Shown piece by piece: positions 1 through 7,008 of a DNA stretch of 11,655 bases. The position numbers and the translations under genes are program-made. The notes under the pieces are model-generated. The model saw only the letters and a program-made list of their open reading frames with translations. It did no database searches and was not told the DNA's origin. Each line of letters opens with the position of its first letter. Positions within the stretch are counted from its first letter, which is position 1. This DNA comes from Nitrospira sp. UBA2082 (GTDB lineage Bacteria > Nitrospirota > Nitrospiria > Nitrospirales > Nitrospiraceae). Location of the stretch: contig DCZO01000018.1 of NCBI GenBank assembly GCA_002331335.1, forward strand, positions 206,376 to 218,030, read 5' to 3'.

Positions 1-76
1 TGGTAGGCGGAACAGGGATCGAACCTGTGACCTCTGCCTTGTAAGGGCAGCGCTCTCCCAACTGAGCTATCCGCCC
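1..76 (-). tRNA. tRNA-Val (anticodon UAC)
   Basis: Read on the minus strand this folds as a full cloverleaf. It has a 7-bp acceptor stem with a G-U first pair, a D-arm, a 5-bp anticodon stem (CTGCC/GGCAG) closing the loop CTTACAA, and a T-arm containing GGTTCGATCC. The anticodon is TAC, which reads valine GUA and, if U34 is modified, other GUN codons. The 3' CCA is encoded at positions 1-3. The gene is intact. A promoter with a perfect -35 lies 24-52 bp upstream, so it is probably transcribed independently of xerD. Whether further tRNA genes follow to the left cannot be seen. Confidence 0.96.
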
Positions 77-99
77 GATTTTCTTAGCAACCTTGGCGG

Positions 100-128
100 A
101 GGGTAGCAAGTCCCTCAGGCCTTGTCAA
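100..128 (-). promoter_or_regulatory. sigma70-like promoter of tRNA-Val
   Basis: On the minus strand a perfect TTGACA (positions 128-123) is followed after exactly 17 nt by TACCCT (105-100). The TACCCT is preceded by TGC, an extended -10 element. The -10 matches consensus at only 3 of 6 places, but the TG extension and ideal -35 compensate. Predicted transcription would start near 93, leaving a leader of about 17 nt before the tRNA 5' end, which suits a tRNA gene. Confidence 0.6.
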
Positions 129-205
129 ACCAATTCTCGCGGCCTCTTGCAGGCCGTTTGGCAAACAGTCTGAACCGCCTTCCCTGAGGCGATGGACAGG
201 GCGTG

Positions 206-1141
206 TTATGAACGAGCCGATCTCCGGCTGGTCTGCCGCGGGAAATATCGACGATGCACCTGTTTGAGACGGCTTCGTTCCACATGCGTATAGATCTGCG
301 TCGTCGCAATATCAGCGTGGCCAAGCATCGTCTGCACCGCCCGCAGATCGGCCCCGCCTTCCAACAGATGCGTGGCGAATGAATGCCGCAGCATGTGCGG
401 AGAAATCGCCTTGGTGATCCCCGCGCGCCGCGCACGTACTCGCAGGAGTTTCCAACAGGCCTGTCTGGTCAACGCCTGTGCGCGCCGCGATACAAACAAC
501 GCCCGCGACGGACGTGCTTTGAGCAACACAGGCCGCACCTGAACAAGATACTCGGAGAGGAGATCCCTTGCCTGCTGTCCCATCGGCACAACCCTCTCCT
601 TGGCGCCTTTTCCCATCACGCGCAGGCAGCTCGCATTGAGATCGACCTGAGACACTGTAAGCCCCACAAGCTCTGACACACGGAGACCGGAGGCGTACAG
701 CAGCTCCAGCATGGTCCGATCCCGACGACCCTCGACGGAAGCACCGGCGGGCAGATCCAACAACTGTGTGACCTCCGACGTGGTTAACGTCTTCGGCAAT
801 CGGACCGCTCGACGTGATGCGATCACCTCCGGGAGAGGACTGCTCTCCACGAAACGTTCCCGCACCAGAAAACGAAACCACCCGCGCATGGCCGACAGCA
901 CACGGGCAATCGACGACGACGCGAGCGGTTGTGCGCGCAAGGAGGCGAGAAACGCGACGACGACCGGCGGTCCGACCGCGTCGCTCATCCGGAAACGATG
1001 TCGCGCCAAGTGCCGTTGAAATTTCGCGAGATCCCGCCGGTAGGACTCGATCGTGTTGATCGATAGCCCGTGCTCGATTCGCAGCCCACGCAGATATCGT
1101 TCGACGAGCGGATCTAAGATAGGCGCGGCTGCATCGGTCAT
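206..1141 (-). CDS. xerD: tyrosine recombinase XerD
   Basis: Site-specific tyrosine recombinase of 311 aa. With XerC it resolves chromosome dimers at dif in the cytoplasm during division. The N-terminal SAM-like core-binding domain covers about residues 10-95 and the catalytic domain about 115-295. All six catalytic positions are present: R154 (GLRVSE), K178 (GKGAKE), H249 and R252 (HMLRHSF), H275 (LGH) and the nucleophile Y284 (QIYTH). Their spacing closely matches E. coli XerD. The C-terminal tail (ERSRLKQVHRRYFPR) favours XerD over XerC. The open frame extends upstream to a TTG at 1210, but that codon lies just downstream of a -10 box and encodes atypical residues, so the ATG at 1141 is preferred. 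It has no obvious Shine-Dalgarno sequence. No phage or integron context is visible, so this looks like the housekeeping enzyme. Confidence 0.9.
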   Translation of the reverse strand: MTDAAAPILDPLVERYLRGLRIEHGLSINTIESYRRDLAKFQRHLARHRFRMSDAVGPPVVVAFLASLRAQPLASSSIARVLSAMRGWFRFLVRERFVESSPLPEVIASRRAVRLPKTLTTSEVTQLLDLPAGASVEGRRDRTMLELLYASGLRVSELVGLTVSQVDLNASCLRVMGKGAKERVVPMGQQARDLLSEYLVQVRPVLLKARPSRALFVSRRAQALTRQACWKLLRVRARRAGITKAISPHMLRHSFATHLLEGGADLRAVQTMLGHADIATTQIYTHVERSRLKQVHRRYFPRQTSRRSARS

Positions 1142-1210
1142 ACGAATTTGCGGGGGTTCACACAAACATGGCGACGTCACCGCGACACCCGACACGGCAA
1201 AGCAAGACAA

Positions 1211-1239
1211 ACTATAGCCGACTTCCTATTCGAAGACAA
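1211..1239 (-). promoter_or_regulatory. sigma70-like promoter of xerD
   Basis: Minus strand: TTGTCT (1239-1234), a 17-nt spacer, then TATAGT (1216-1211), which matches the -10 consensus at 5 of 6 positions. Predicted transcription starts near 1204, giving a leader of about 60 nt to the ATG at 1141. A start at the upstream TTG (1210) would lie outside the transcript. Confidence 0.6.
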
Positions 1240-1259
1240 CGAACACACCGTGGTTCTCC

Positions 1260-1288
1260 TTGACACCTTGCACCCTTTCCGATACTAG
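1260..1288 (+). promoter_or_regulatory. sigma70-like promoter of the activator-S2P-trpS cluster
   Basis: Perfect TTGACA at 1260-1265, a 17-nt spacer, then TACTAG at 1283-1288. An alternative -10, GATACT at 1281, would give a 15-nt spacer. Predicted start of transcription is near 1295, leaving about 34 nt to the ATG at 1329. The -35 elements of this promoter and of the xerD promoter point away from each other, 20 bp apart. Confidence 0.55.
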
Positions 1289-1328
1289 TCAACCGAGCAA
1301 GCAACATCCAATCTACCGTTCAACGGCC

Positions 1329-3302
1329 ATGCTCCCCCACAGGCACACATTCCAGCACACGGTTGTTGAGTCACGTCCGAGAATCGGTGCTGGGTGGCTT
1401 GCGCTGTTGCTCGGCCTCTGGTTCCTGTTCCCGCAACCAGGCACCGCGGCAACCAAGCCGGCACCTCCTCCTCCCACGCCACCGGTCTTGGCCCAGGCGA
1501 AACAACTCATCGAGAAGGGCGACTCAGAATCTGCCGCAACGGCGTTGCGCCGCTTCCTGACAACGCCACCGCACCCAGAGTACCTGGACGATACGTACTT
1601 ACTCCTCGGGGCCGCGCTCTACGGCATGAAGGACTATCCCGAATCGATCAAATATCTCAACCAGCTCCAGCTTGAATTTCCTGAGTCGGACCTGAACGAA
1701 CGCAGCAAACTCCTGTTGGCCCGCGCCCATGCCGCCATGGGCAACCCCGACTTGGCCCTGCCGCTCCTGGCACAAGTGCGCACTGGAACCCAGGATGACG
1801 GCACCAGGCACGAGGCATTAACACTGACGGCGGATGTCCTGGTTCAAAAGAAAGACTTTGTCCGCGCGATCCGCATGCTGTTGGAAAGCATGCAGGGCGC
1901 CGTGGAAGACGATACGGCGGACGTACGCGAGCAAATACGCGGGATGATCGCGGAAAAGCTCGACCGGAAGGGGCTGATCCGGGTACGAGACACCTTCCCA
2001 CGCGTCTATCCAGGCGACCTCGCGTCCATCGGCCTCATCGACTACTACATCGCGCACGGCGACGACCACCTGGCGGAGCAGGAAGCCCGTCGCTTTCTCG
2101 CCGCTTTTCCGACCCATCCCCAGAGCCAACGAATCACCGAGTCACTGGAGCTGTTACATACCAAACTCAACGCGAATCAATTTTTCATCGCGGCGGTTCT
2201 CCCCCTATCGGGACGCCTCGCCCCATTCGCCAACGATGTCCTGGAAGGCATCCAGCTCGCGTTGGAACGCGCACGCGAACAGCCCGGCACACCGCCCATC
2301 GGCCTGATCGTCAAAGACTATGACGCAGATCGTCCCGGATTCTTGGACGATCTTTCGTCGCTGCTCACCGACGACCGCCCGCTCGTAGTCATCGGCCCTA
2401 TGCTGTCCAAGAATCTCCCCGTCATGGCGGAAATGGCGCAACGAACCAGAGTGCCGCTGATCACCCCGGCCGCCACGCTTCCGAATGTCCGCCGCCTGGG
2501 CAGTTACCTATTCAGCACGTCGCTTACCTACGGCTTGCAGGCCGAGCGCATCGCGGCCTATGCCATCAAAGATCAAGGGTATCGGCGGTTTTGCATTCTC
2601 CATCCCGACACCATCTACGGACGGGAGCTCGCGCGCCTCTTTGCGCAGGAGGTTCGGCGGCAGGATGGGGAAATCATCGCCATCGAATCCTTCAAGGAAG
2701 GTGACACGGATTTCAATCCGCCGATCACGCGGCTCAAAGCCGAGGATCTCAAGAAATACGGCCTGGCCGTACCGGTCGATCCCTCGCGGCCGGCCGGCAA
2801 GCCTGTCAATCGAATCGACAAGCGGATGCTCTACACGCCAGGATTTGACGCGATCTTTATTCCAAGCCGCTCCGGCGATGTCGGCTTGCTCGCCGCGCAA
2901 CTGGCATTCCATGACATACGGGTCCCGCTCCTCGGCACAAACGGCTGGAACACGCAGGATTTCGCCCGCACCGCCGACCGGACGGTCGAAGGCGCCACAT
3001 TCGTCGATGGATTTTTCGTGGACAGCCCCAACCCCGCCGTGCAGGATTTTGTGCAGCGGTATCAAAAACGCTTCCAAACCACTCCCTCGCTCTTCACCAT
3101 GCAAGGATACGACGCCGCCCGAGTAGCCATCGAAGGCATCCGCAGCGGGGCTGGATCCGGCGAGGAGCTCCAAGAGTTCTTGATGACCCAACGCAACCTG
3201 CCCACCCTCGCCGGACCGGCCGGATTCGGACCGGACGGTACCTTGCATCGGCCGCTCTTTCTTCTGCAGGTGAAACAGGGTAAATTCGTGCAGTTGAATT
3301 AA
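1329..3302 (+). CDS. penicillin-binding protein activator-like exported protein (TPR + periplasmic-binding fold)
   Basis: Exported protein of 657 aa. Residues about 15-45 form a signal peptide: a basic stretch, a hydrophobic core (WLALLLGLWFL) and a probable signal peptidase I site after a PGTA-type sequence. There is no lipobox. Residues about 55-275 look like TPR helical repeats, with phrases such as DDTYLLLGAALYGMKDY and YPESIKYL. From residue 285 to the end lies a type-1 periplasmic-binding fold (AAVLPLSGRLAPF, VVIGPMLSK, PLITPAATLP, TMQGYDAARVAIEGI). This two-part layout is that of LpoA/LppC-like penicillin-binding-protein activators and related ABC-type substrate-binding proteins. A role in the periplasm, in peptidoglycan synthase activation or ligand sensing, is inferred. 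The frame is open from a TTG at 1260, but that codon is the promoter -35, so the ATG at 1329 was chosen. No clear Shine-Dalgarno sequence precedes it. It leads a cluster with a membrane protease and trpS. Confidence 0.8.
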   Translation: MLPHRHTFQHTVVESRPRIGAGWLALLLGLWFLFPQPGTAATKPAPPPPTPPVLAQAKQLIEKGDSESAATALRRFLTTPPHPEYLDDTYLLLGAALYGMKDYPESIKYLNQLQLEFPESDLNERSKLLLARAHAAMGNPDLALPLLAQVRTGTQDDGTRHEALTLTADVLVQKKDFVRAIRMLLESMQGAVEDDTADVREQIRGMIAEKLDRKGLIRVRDTFPRVYPGDLASIGLIDYYIAHGDDHLAEQEARRFLAAFPTHPQSQRITESLELLHTKLNANQFFIAAVLPLSGRLAPFANDVLEGIQLALERAREQPGTPPIGLIVKDYDADRPGFLDDLSSLLTDDRPLVVIGPMLSKNLPVMAEMAQRTRVPLITPAATLPNVRRLGSYLFSTSLTYGLQAERIAAYAIKDQGYRRFCILHPDTIYGRELARLFAQEVRRQDGEIIAIESFKEGDTDFNPPITRLKAEDLKKYGLAVPVDPSRPAGKPVNRIDKRMLYTPGFDAIFIPSRSGDVGLLAAQLAFHDIRVPLLGTNGWNTQDFARTADRTVEGATFVDGFFVDSPNPAVQDFVQRYQKRFQTTPSLFTMQGYDAARVAIEGIRSGAGSGEELQEFLMTQRNLPTLAGPAGFGPDGTLHRPLFLLQVKQGKFVQLN

Positions 3303-3314
3303 GAGCGCCCACGC

Positions 3315-4052
3315 ATGAACTCGCTGTCGCAGATCCTCCATACGATCTCCTACATGGGCCTTCCTCTGCTGTTCGCCATGGTGCTGCACGAATACGCGCA
3401 TGGATGGATGGCTGAGAAACGCGGCGACCCCACGGCGAAGCTCCAGGGCCGTCTGACCGTCAACCCTCTAGCGCACATCGATCCGCTGGGCACGATCATC
3501 CTGCCGTTGATGTGCCTGCTTCTCCCCGGCAGTTTCATGTTGGGTTGGGCGAAACCCGTGCCGATTGATCCTCGCAACATGTACCGACCCCGCCAGGATA
3601 TGGCGCTCGTGGCCGCCGCGGGACCGGGCATGAATCTCCTGCTGGCCGTGGCCAGTGCCGTGTTCCTGACGCTGCTCCTGACCATCGAACCATCGTTGTC
3701 GGTACGGCAGGCGACGGAAACCGATGCCTCATCCAGCCTGCTGACGGCGATGGTGCTGCGTCCGATCGCCGTCATGGCCCTGTATTCTGTCATCATCAAT
3801 GTGTTCCTCGCGCTCTTTAATCTGATTCCGATTCCTCCTCTGGACGGCGGGCGTATTTTGACCTGTATCTTGCCGGCCAAGCCGGCGATGACGCTGGCAC
3901 GCCTGGAGCCGTATGGCATGTTGATTTTGGTCGGCCTCATCGTCTTCGACAAGGAGCTGCGCGTAATCCACACCATCACCAACACCTTCGCGTCCGGTCT
4001 GTCCGGCACCATCCTGTCAACCGCGCTTGGCTTGGGCGGAGCTGCAGAATGA
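3315..4052 (+). CDS. site-2 protease family (M50) membrane metalloprotease
   Basis: Polytopic membrane protein of 245 aa. The zinc-binding motif H25-E26-x-x-H29 (LHEYAHGW) lies in the first membrane helix. The third ligand region NLIPIPPLDGG (N169 to G179, with D177) lies in a later one. Hydrophobic stretches near residues 11-28, 53-73, 95-120 and 145-175 fit the M50B core. These enzymes cleave substrates within the membrane, for example anti-sigma factors or signal-peptide remnants; no substrate can be read from this sequence. There is no PDZ domain, so it belongs to the compact subgroup. It starts 12 bp after the activator-like gene, with only a weak AAGAG upstream. Its stop overlaps the trpS start in an ATGA, so the two are probably translationally coupled. 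Confidence 0.9.
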   Translation: MNSLSQILHTISYMGLPLLFAMVLHEYAHGWMAEKRGDPTAKLQGRLTVNPLAHIDPLGTIILPLMCLLLPGSFMLGWAKPVPIDPRNMYRPRQDMALVAAAGPGMNLLLAVASAVFLTLLLTIEPSLSVRQATETDASSSLLTAMVLRPIAVMALYSVIINVFLALFNLIPIPPLDGGRILTCILPAKPAMTLARLEPYGMLILVGLIVFDKELRVIHTITNTFASGLSGTILSTALGLGGAAE

Positions 4053-5041
4053 CGGAAACTCGCAAACGGGTGCTCAGCGGCATGCAGCCCAGCGGCCTGA
4101 TGCATCTGGGCAACCATTTGGGCGCGCTGGAGAACTGGAAGTCGCTCCAAGAACAGTACGACTGTTACTTCTTCGTCGCTGACTGGCACGCGCTCTCGAC
4201 CAACTACGCCGATACGAGCCGTGTCCGTGAGTTCGTGCGCGAAATGCTGATCGATTGGCTGGCCGCCGGCATCGACCCCGAACGCTCAACCGTGTTCGTC
4301 CAATCCCGCATTCCCGAGCATGCGATTCTTCATCTGTTGCTGTCGATGATGACCCCCGTCTCCTGGCTGGAACGCAATCCGACGTACAAAGAAAAGCAGG
4401 AAGAAATCAAAGAGAAAGACCTCGGCACCTACGGCTTCCTGGGCTACCCCGTGTTACAGGCCGCCGACATCCTCTTATACAAACCCGATTTCGTACCGGT
4501 GGGTAAAGACCAGCTGCCCCACCTCGAGCTCACGCGCGAGATCGCACGGCGCTTCAACGATATTTACAAGACGCCGGTCTTCCCGGAGCCGAAAGAACAT
4601 CTCACCAAATATCCAAAAGTGCTCGGCACCGACGGCCGGAAAATGAGCAAGAGCTATCACAACACGATCAATCTATCGGACGCAGAACCGGTCGTGCGCC
4701 AGAAACTTAAAACCATGGTCACCGATCCGGCCCGGGTGCGCCGGACTGATCCCGGCAACCCCGACATCTGTCCGGTCTATGAGTTTCACAAAATCTATTC
4801 ATCGGTCCCTGTCCAGGAGCAGATCGCCAAGGATTGCCGCAGCGCGGCCATCGGCTGCATCGACTGCAAGAAACAGGTGGCGGATAAGATGGTGGAGCAG
4901 ATGACGCCGATGTGGGACGCCCGCGCGAAACTGACCAAAGATCCGGCTCAGATTGAAGACATCGTCCAAGCCGGCAGCCGGCGAGCTTCAGAAGTCGCAA
5001 AAGCCACGCTGCAAGAAGTCAACGAAGCGATGAAGATCTAG
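4049..5041 (+). CDS. trpS: tryptophanyl-tRNA synthetase
   Basis: Class I aminoacyl-tRNA synthetase of 330 aa that charges tRNA-Trp with tryptophan using ATP in the cytoplasm. The HIGH-type motif is HLGN at residues 19-22, after the family phrase GMQPSGLMHLG. The KMSKS loop is at residues 198-202. The length is normal for bacterial TrpRS. A cysteine set C241-x21-C263-x6-C270-x2-C273 lies in the C-terminal anticodon-binding part. It closely resembles the C-x22-C-x6-C-x2-C [4Fe-4S] site described for Thermotoga maritima TrpRS, so a bound cluster is likely. The start overlaps the protease stop by 4 bp (ATGA), and no other start is needed. Confidence 0.97.
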   Translation: MTETRKRVLSGMQPSGLMHLGNHLGALENWKSLQEQYDCYFFVADWHALSTNYADTSRVREFVREMLIDWLAAGIDPERSTVFVQSRIPEHAILHLLLSMMTPVSWLERNPTYKEKQEEIKEKDLGTYGFLGYPVLQAADILLYKPDFVPVGKDQLPHLELTREIARRFNDIYKTPVFPEPKEHLTKYPKVLGTDGRKMSKSYHNTINLSDAEPVVRQKLKTMVTDPARVRRTDPGNPDICPVYEFHKIYSSVPVQEQIAKDCRSAAIGCIDCKKQVADKMVEQMTPMWDARAKLTKDPAQIEDIVQAGSRRASEVAKATLQEVNEAMKI

Positions 5042-5163
5042 CCCGCACTATCCTAAGTTTGTCACCAAACCGCTAATCGCAACATGCCCACCCATCGAAG
5101 CTTGGGGGCTGACACCCTTCCCCCCCCGTATCGCGTGGTGTCTTCCTCACCCGAGGCCTGAAG
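5042..5163. other. gap between convergent trpS and UDG-like gene
   Basis: This 122-bp gap contains no gene. It has a GGGGG at 5104-5108 and an eight-C run at 5120-5127 that could pair into a short G/C hairpin, plus a small CCTC/GAGG hairpin near 5148-5159. Either might end transcription from the two converging sides. Neither is followed by a T-run, so I do not call an intrinsic terminator. Confidence 0.3.
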
Positions 5164-5772
5164 TTAGACAGACGCACCGTTTCCATCATGGACCCTATTC
5201 CAGAAACGCACGAACTCACGGAAGATCCTGACGACTTCTTCCCTCGGGGCCCTCGTGAGATACCTTGAGACGAAGAAGCGCGCGGCTTCACGACTCTGCC
5301 CCGGATACGGCGAACTAGAAATATCGAAAAAGTCTCTCGGGAGTTCAGAGCGAGGAGCAGCCACGGCATTACGGGCAACGTAGCCCATCACCCAAACCGC
5401 AGTTGCGCCACGAAGAAGACTCTCTAGGTGTGTCGCCGCATTAGCCCGGGGCGACTTGTACTGCTGCGCAAGCCGTCTCTCCTTACCAATCTCGTTCTTG
5501 GGAAGGCGGCAACGAATTCCGTGGTCAAAGAGGAAGCCTGCTGAGCGAAAGGCGGCGAGAGTGGGCTCCGCCAGGATGCGACTCTGGTACAGTTCGCGAA
5601 GCAGGATGGTCCGAACAGGTACAGCTTTCTTGACGTCATAGAAGTAGGCGGCCTTTGACGAACCAGGGTTCTCACCAACGACGAAGCAGCGAAGGCGCGT
5701 TGGAAACCACTCTGATTCGACTTGAAACCGTTCCCACTGGTGCATTTCCTCGGGGCAGCAGCTAAGAACCAT
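5164..5772 (-). CDS. uracil-DNA glycosylase superfamily-like protein
   Basis: Protein of 202 aa, probably cytosolic. Several phrases match the UDG fold in order. FVVGENPGS (residues 30-38) corresponds to the active-site VGExPG motif of family 4/5 enzymes. HGIRCRLPKNE (84-94) matches their NVVKCRPPxNR segment. AVWVMGYVARNAV (125-137) matches the VVxLGxxAxxAL strand-helix. SSPYPGQ (153-159) sits where the C-terminal HPS-type loop is expected. The usual four iron-sulphur cysteines are not all there: C88 aligns with one, C5-C6 are adjacent, and the fourth is absent. Catalytic activity on uracil is therefore uncertain; a diverged nucleic-acid-binding or glycosylase role is inferred. The ATG at 5772 follows an in-frame TAG and a GGAG about 12 nt upstream. 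It lies 91 bp downstream of the HEPN-like gene on the same strand, so the two are probably cotranscribed. Confidence 0.55.
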   Translation of the reverse strand: MVLSCCPEEMHQWERFQVESEWFPTRLRCFVVGENPGSSKAAYFYDVKKAVPVRTILLRELYQSRILAEPTLAAFRSAGFLFDHGIRCRLPKNEIGKERRLAQQYKSPRANAATHLESLLRGATAVWVMGYVARNAVAAPRSELPRDFFDISSSPYPGQSREAARFFVSRYLTRAPREEVVRIFREFVRFWNRVHDGNGASV

Positions 5773-5863
5773 AACGACTCGAATCTCCGCCTACTGTTTG
5801 GTTGTGCCGTGATCGCCCGCCTTCCTCCCAACACGGCCATCGGAATCAACGCCCGTTAGACCG

Positions 5864-6478
5864 CTAGGCTCTCCAAACCTGCAGGACAACCTTCGGCCAG
5901 ACTCTGGTGACATTCGCTGCGATGCGAGAAGAGTCTCGAACCTCGGTGGCGAAGGCATCAAACGCGCAGGATACGTCCTCAAGTAAACACTCGAGATTCA
6001 GGGTCAACTTGCCAGTACCGTCTACTGTGAGGTGAGCCGCTTCGTCCGCGCCCTCCCTTCCCCAGTGAAGCAGGTAATAGCGGCGCTGACCGGATTGCGG
6101 ATTCACCAATTCACGTGGGCGACCGGTGTGCATTGTCGTATGTCGGTAAAGCTGGATTGCGTGCGCGATGGCAGACGGATCTCGTGAAGTGAAGTCAGCG
6201 AGGAAGCGTCTCATGTCGTGCTTGTTGCCTTTTGGCTGCTTTCCCTCACGTAGAGCTGCAAAGAGGTCCACCTGAGCAAATGCCGCCATAAGCAAGGCGT
6301 ACAGCGACATATAGAACTTCGGTTGGTATCCGACTCCGAGGTGCTCGCGAATCGCCGTTGCTTCACGCTGCCGGCTATGGAGGTCCCTCCGAAGGGTGGT
6401 CAAGATGTGATCGAGTGGCATCGGAGGAGGCGCGCCAGTCCCACGACACGACTGGGCAATTTCGCGATGAATCGTCAT
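5864..6478 (-). CDS. unknown protein with a HEPN-like R-x4-H motif
   Basis: Protein of 204 aa that I cannot name. Residues about 52-78 (YMSLYALLMAAFAQVDLFAAL) form a hydrophobic helix. Residues 88-118 form another, ending in YRHTTMH, where R112 and H117 make the R-x4-H pattern that marks HEPN ribonuclease domains. A second half (residues 133-165, YYLLHWG and HLTVDGTGKLTLNLECLLED) looks like beta strands followed by a helix. The middle helical region plus R-x4-H is suggestive only; no nucleotidyltransferase partner is visible. It begins a two-gene unit with the UDG-like gene. There is no signal peptide. No Shine-Dalgarno precedes the ATG at 6478; M20 is a possible alternative start. A promoter-like sequence lies 33-61 bp upstream. 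Confidence 0.5.
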   Translation of the reverse strand: MTIHREIAQSCRGTGAPPPMPLDHILTTLRRDLHSRQREATAIREHLGVGYQPKFYMSLYALLMAAFAQVDLFAALREGKQPKGNKHDMRRFLADFTSRDPSAIAHAIQLYRHTTMHTGRPRELVNPQSGQRRYYLLHWGREGADEAAHLTVDGTGKLTLNLECLLEDVSCAFDAFATEVRDSSRIAANVTRVWPKVVLQVWRA

Positions 6479-6688
6479 GAATAAAGCAGACTAACAATCT
6501 GTTGGGCAAGACTCTACCGCAAAGTGGGGTGGCTATCAATCAACACTATCCAGGGCCGCCCGCAAGGCAGGCTGCGACTTTTGCAGACTCTTCGATTCCC
6601 AAGCTACAATCGATTCAGTCCGTCCAACCACGTTGAGTCGGAGGTGGTCTGCAGGAGAAATGCGTGTGGTTGCTACTAACCGTTAAAC
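6479..6688. other. gap between hicB and the HEPN-like gene
   Basis: These 210 bp contain no convincing gene. The right part holds a 47-codon open stretch on the minus strand with no ATG. The left part holds the promoter of the HEPN-like gene. No HicA-like reading frame was found on either strand. Confidence 0.4.
6511..6539 (-). promoter_or_regulatory. sigma70-like promoter of the HEPN-like/UDG-like pair
   Basis: Minus strand: TTGATA (6539-6534, 5 of 6 matches), a 17-nt spacer, then TAGAGT (6516-6511, 4 of 6). Predicted transcription starts near 6504, about 26 nt before the ATG. It supports separate expression of the pair from the antitoxin genes upstream. Confidence 0.45.
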
Positions 6689-6901
6689 TTAGGCTGGAAT
6701 GTCAACGTATTCGACTTGGCTGCTTGGTGGTGGAACAGGAAGGCCGTCGGCTTTGCGGCCTTCAAGATGAAACTCGATAGCTTCTCGGATGAGAGACTCG
6801 GTTTCTGCCACGGTTGCACCGGTGGCAATGCAACCAGGCAAATCAGGAACATACGCCGCGTAATTGGTGGAGGCTTTCTCGATCACCACGGCATAACGCA
6901 T
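6689..6901 (-). CDS. hicB: HicB-family antitoxin-like protein, no HicA visible
   Basis: Small protein of 70 aa with the partial RNase H-like fold of HicB antitoxins. The diagnostic strand-turn-strand YAAYVPDLPGCIATGAT (residues 14-30) is followed by the helix VAETESLIREAIEFHLEG (31-48) and a short tail. In complete systems HicB neutralises the HicA mRNA interferase. No HicA-like frame lies on either side here, and there is no extra C-terminal DNA-binding domain. The frame is open further upstream, but the ATG at 6901 begins exactly at the family's first strand (MRYAVVIEK) and is preceded by GAAAGGA. That ribosome site lies inside the remnant of the truncated toxin frame upstream. Confidence 0.8.
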   Translation of the reverse strand: MRYAVVIEKASTNYAAYVPDLPGCIATGATVAETESLIREAIEFHLEGRKADGLPVPPPSSQVEYVDIPA

Positions 6902-7008
6902 GTTAGTTTGGTCCTTTCTTCCAACCAGCCTGGGTTTTTCGATTCGTAGTACTGGGCGGCTTCGTTCAACTCGCTGCAGGCCAATCGATGGTAGGTGACT
7001 CGCTCCAT
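6883..7008 (-). pseudogene. truncated RelE/ParE-family toxin remnant
   Basis: The ATG at 7008 follows directly on the stop of the antitoxin gene (TGA then ATG). It opens a frame of only 41 codons. The first 31 residues (MERVTYHRLACSELNEAAQY and on through a YYESKNPGWLEE stretch) match the start of RelE/ParE toxins: a first strand, then the helix with xELxEAxxYYE. Full toxins are about 90-100 aa. The match fades after about residue 33, the frame stops at 6883-6885, and the hicB start lies inside its last codons. The missing part includes the C-terminal strands that carry the active or partner-binding surface, so it should not work as a toxin. It was too short to be called by length alone; I read it from the gap between the antitoxin and hicB. 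Confidence 0.7.

Noticed and set aside
140..156. CGGCCT/AGGCCG hairpin between xerD and tRNA-Val as a terminator
   Set aside because: The stem is only 6 bp and no T-run follows it on the minus strand.
1..1141. tRNA next to a tyrosine recombinase, as at an integrated element
   Set aside because: The recombinase has the length, catalytic spacing and C-terminus of housekeeping XerD. The tRNA is complete, I saw no second copy of its 3' end, and the neighbours are core genes.
2508..3401. Long open frame on the minus strand opposite the activator-like gene
   Set aside because: Its translation has no recognisable domain and lies antisense to a well-supported periplasmic-binding domain; long antisense frames are expected at this base composition.
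3350..4189. 279-codon minus-strand frame opposite the site-2 protease
   Set aside because: It is antisense to clear M50 motifs and shows no domain of its own.
5424..5849. 141-codon minus-strand frame overlapping the UDG-like gene
   Set aside because: It overlaps the UDG-motif frame out of phase, and its translation is arginine- and serine-rich with no motif.
6540..6680. 47-codon open stretch on the minus strand between hicB and the HEPN-like gene, considered as a HicA or gene remnant
   Set aside because: It has no ATG, no HicA features and no recognisable family; probably chance.
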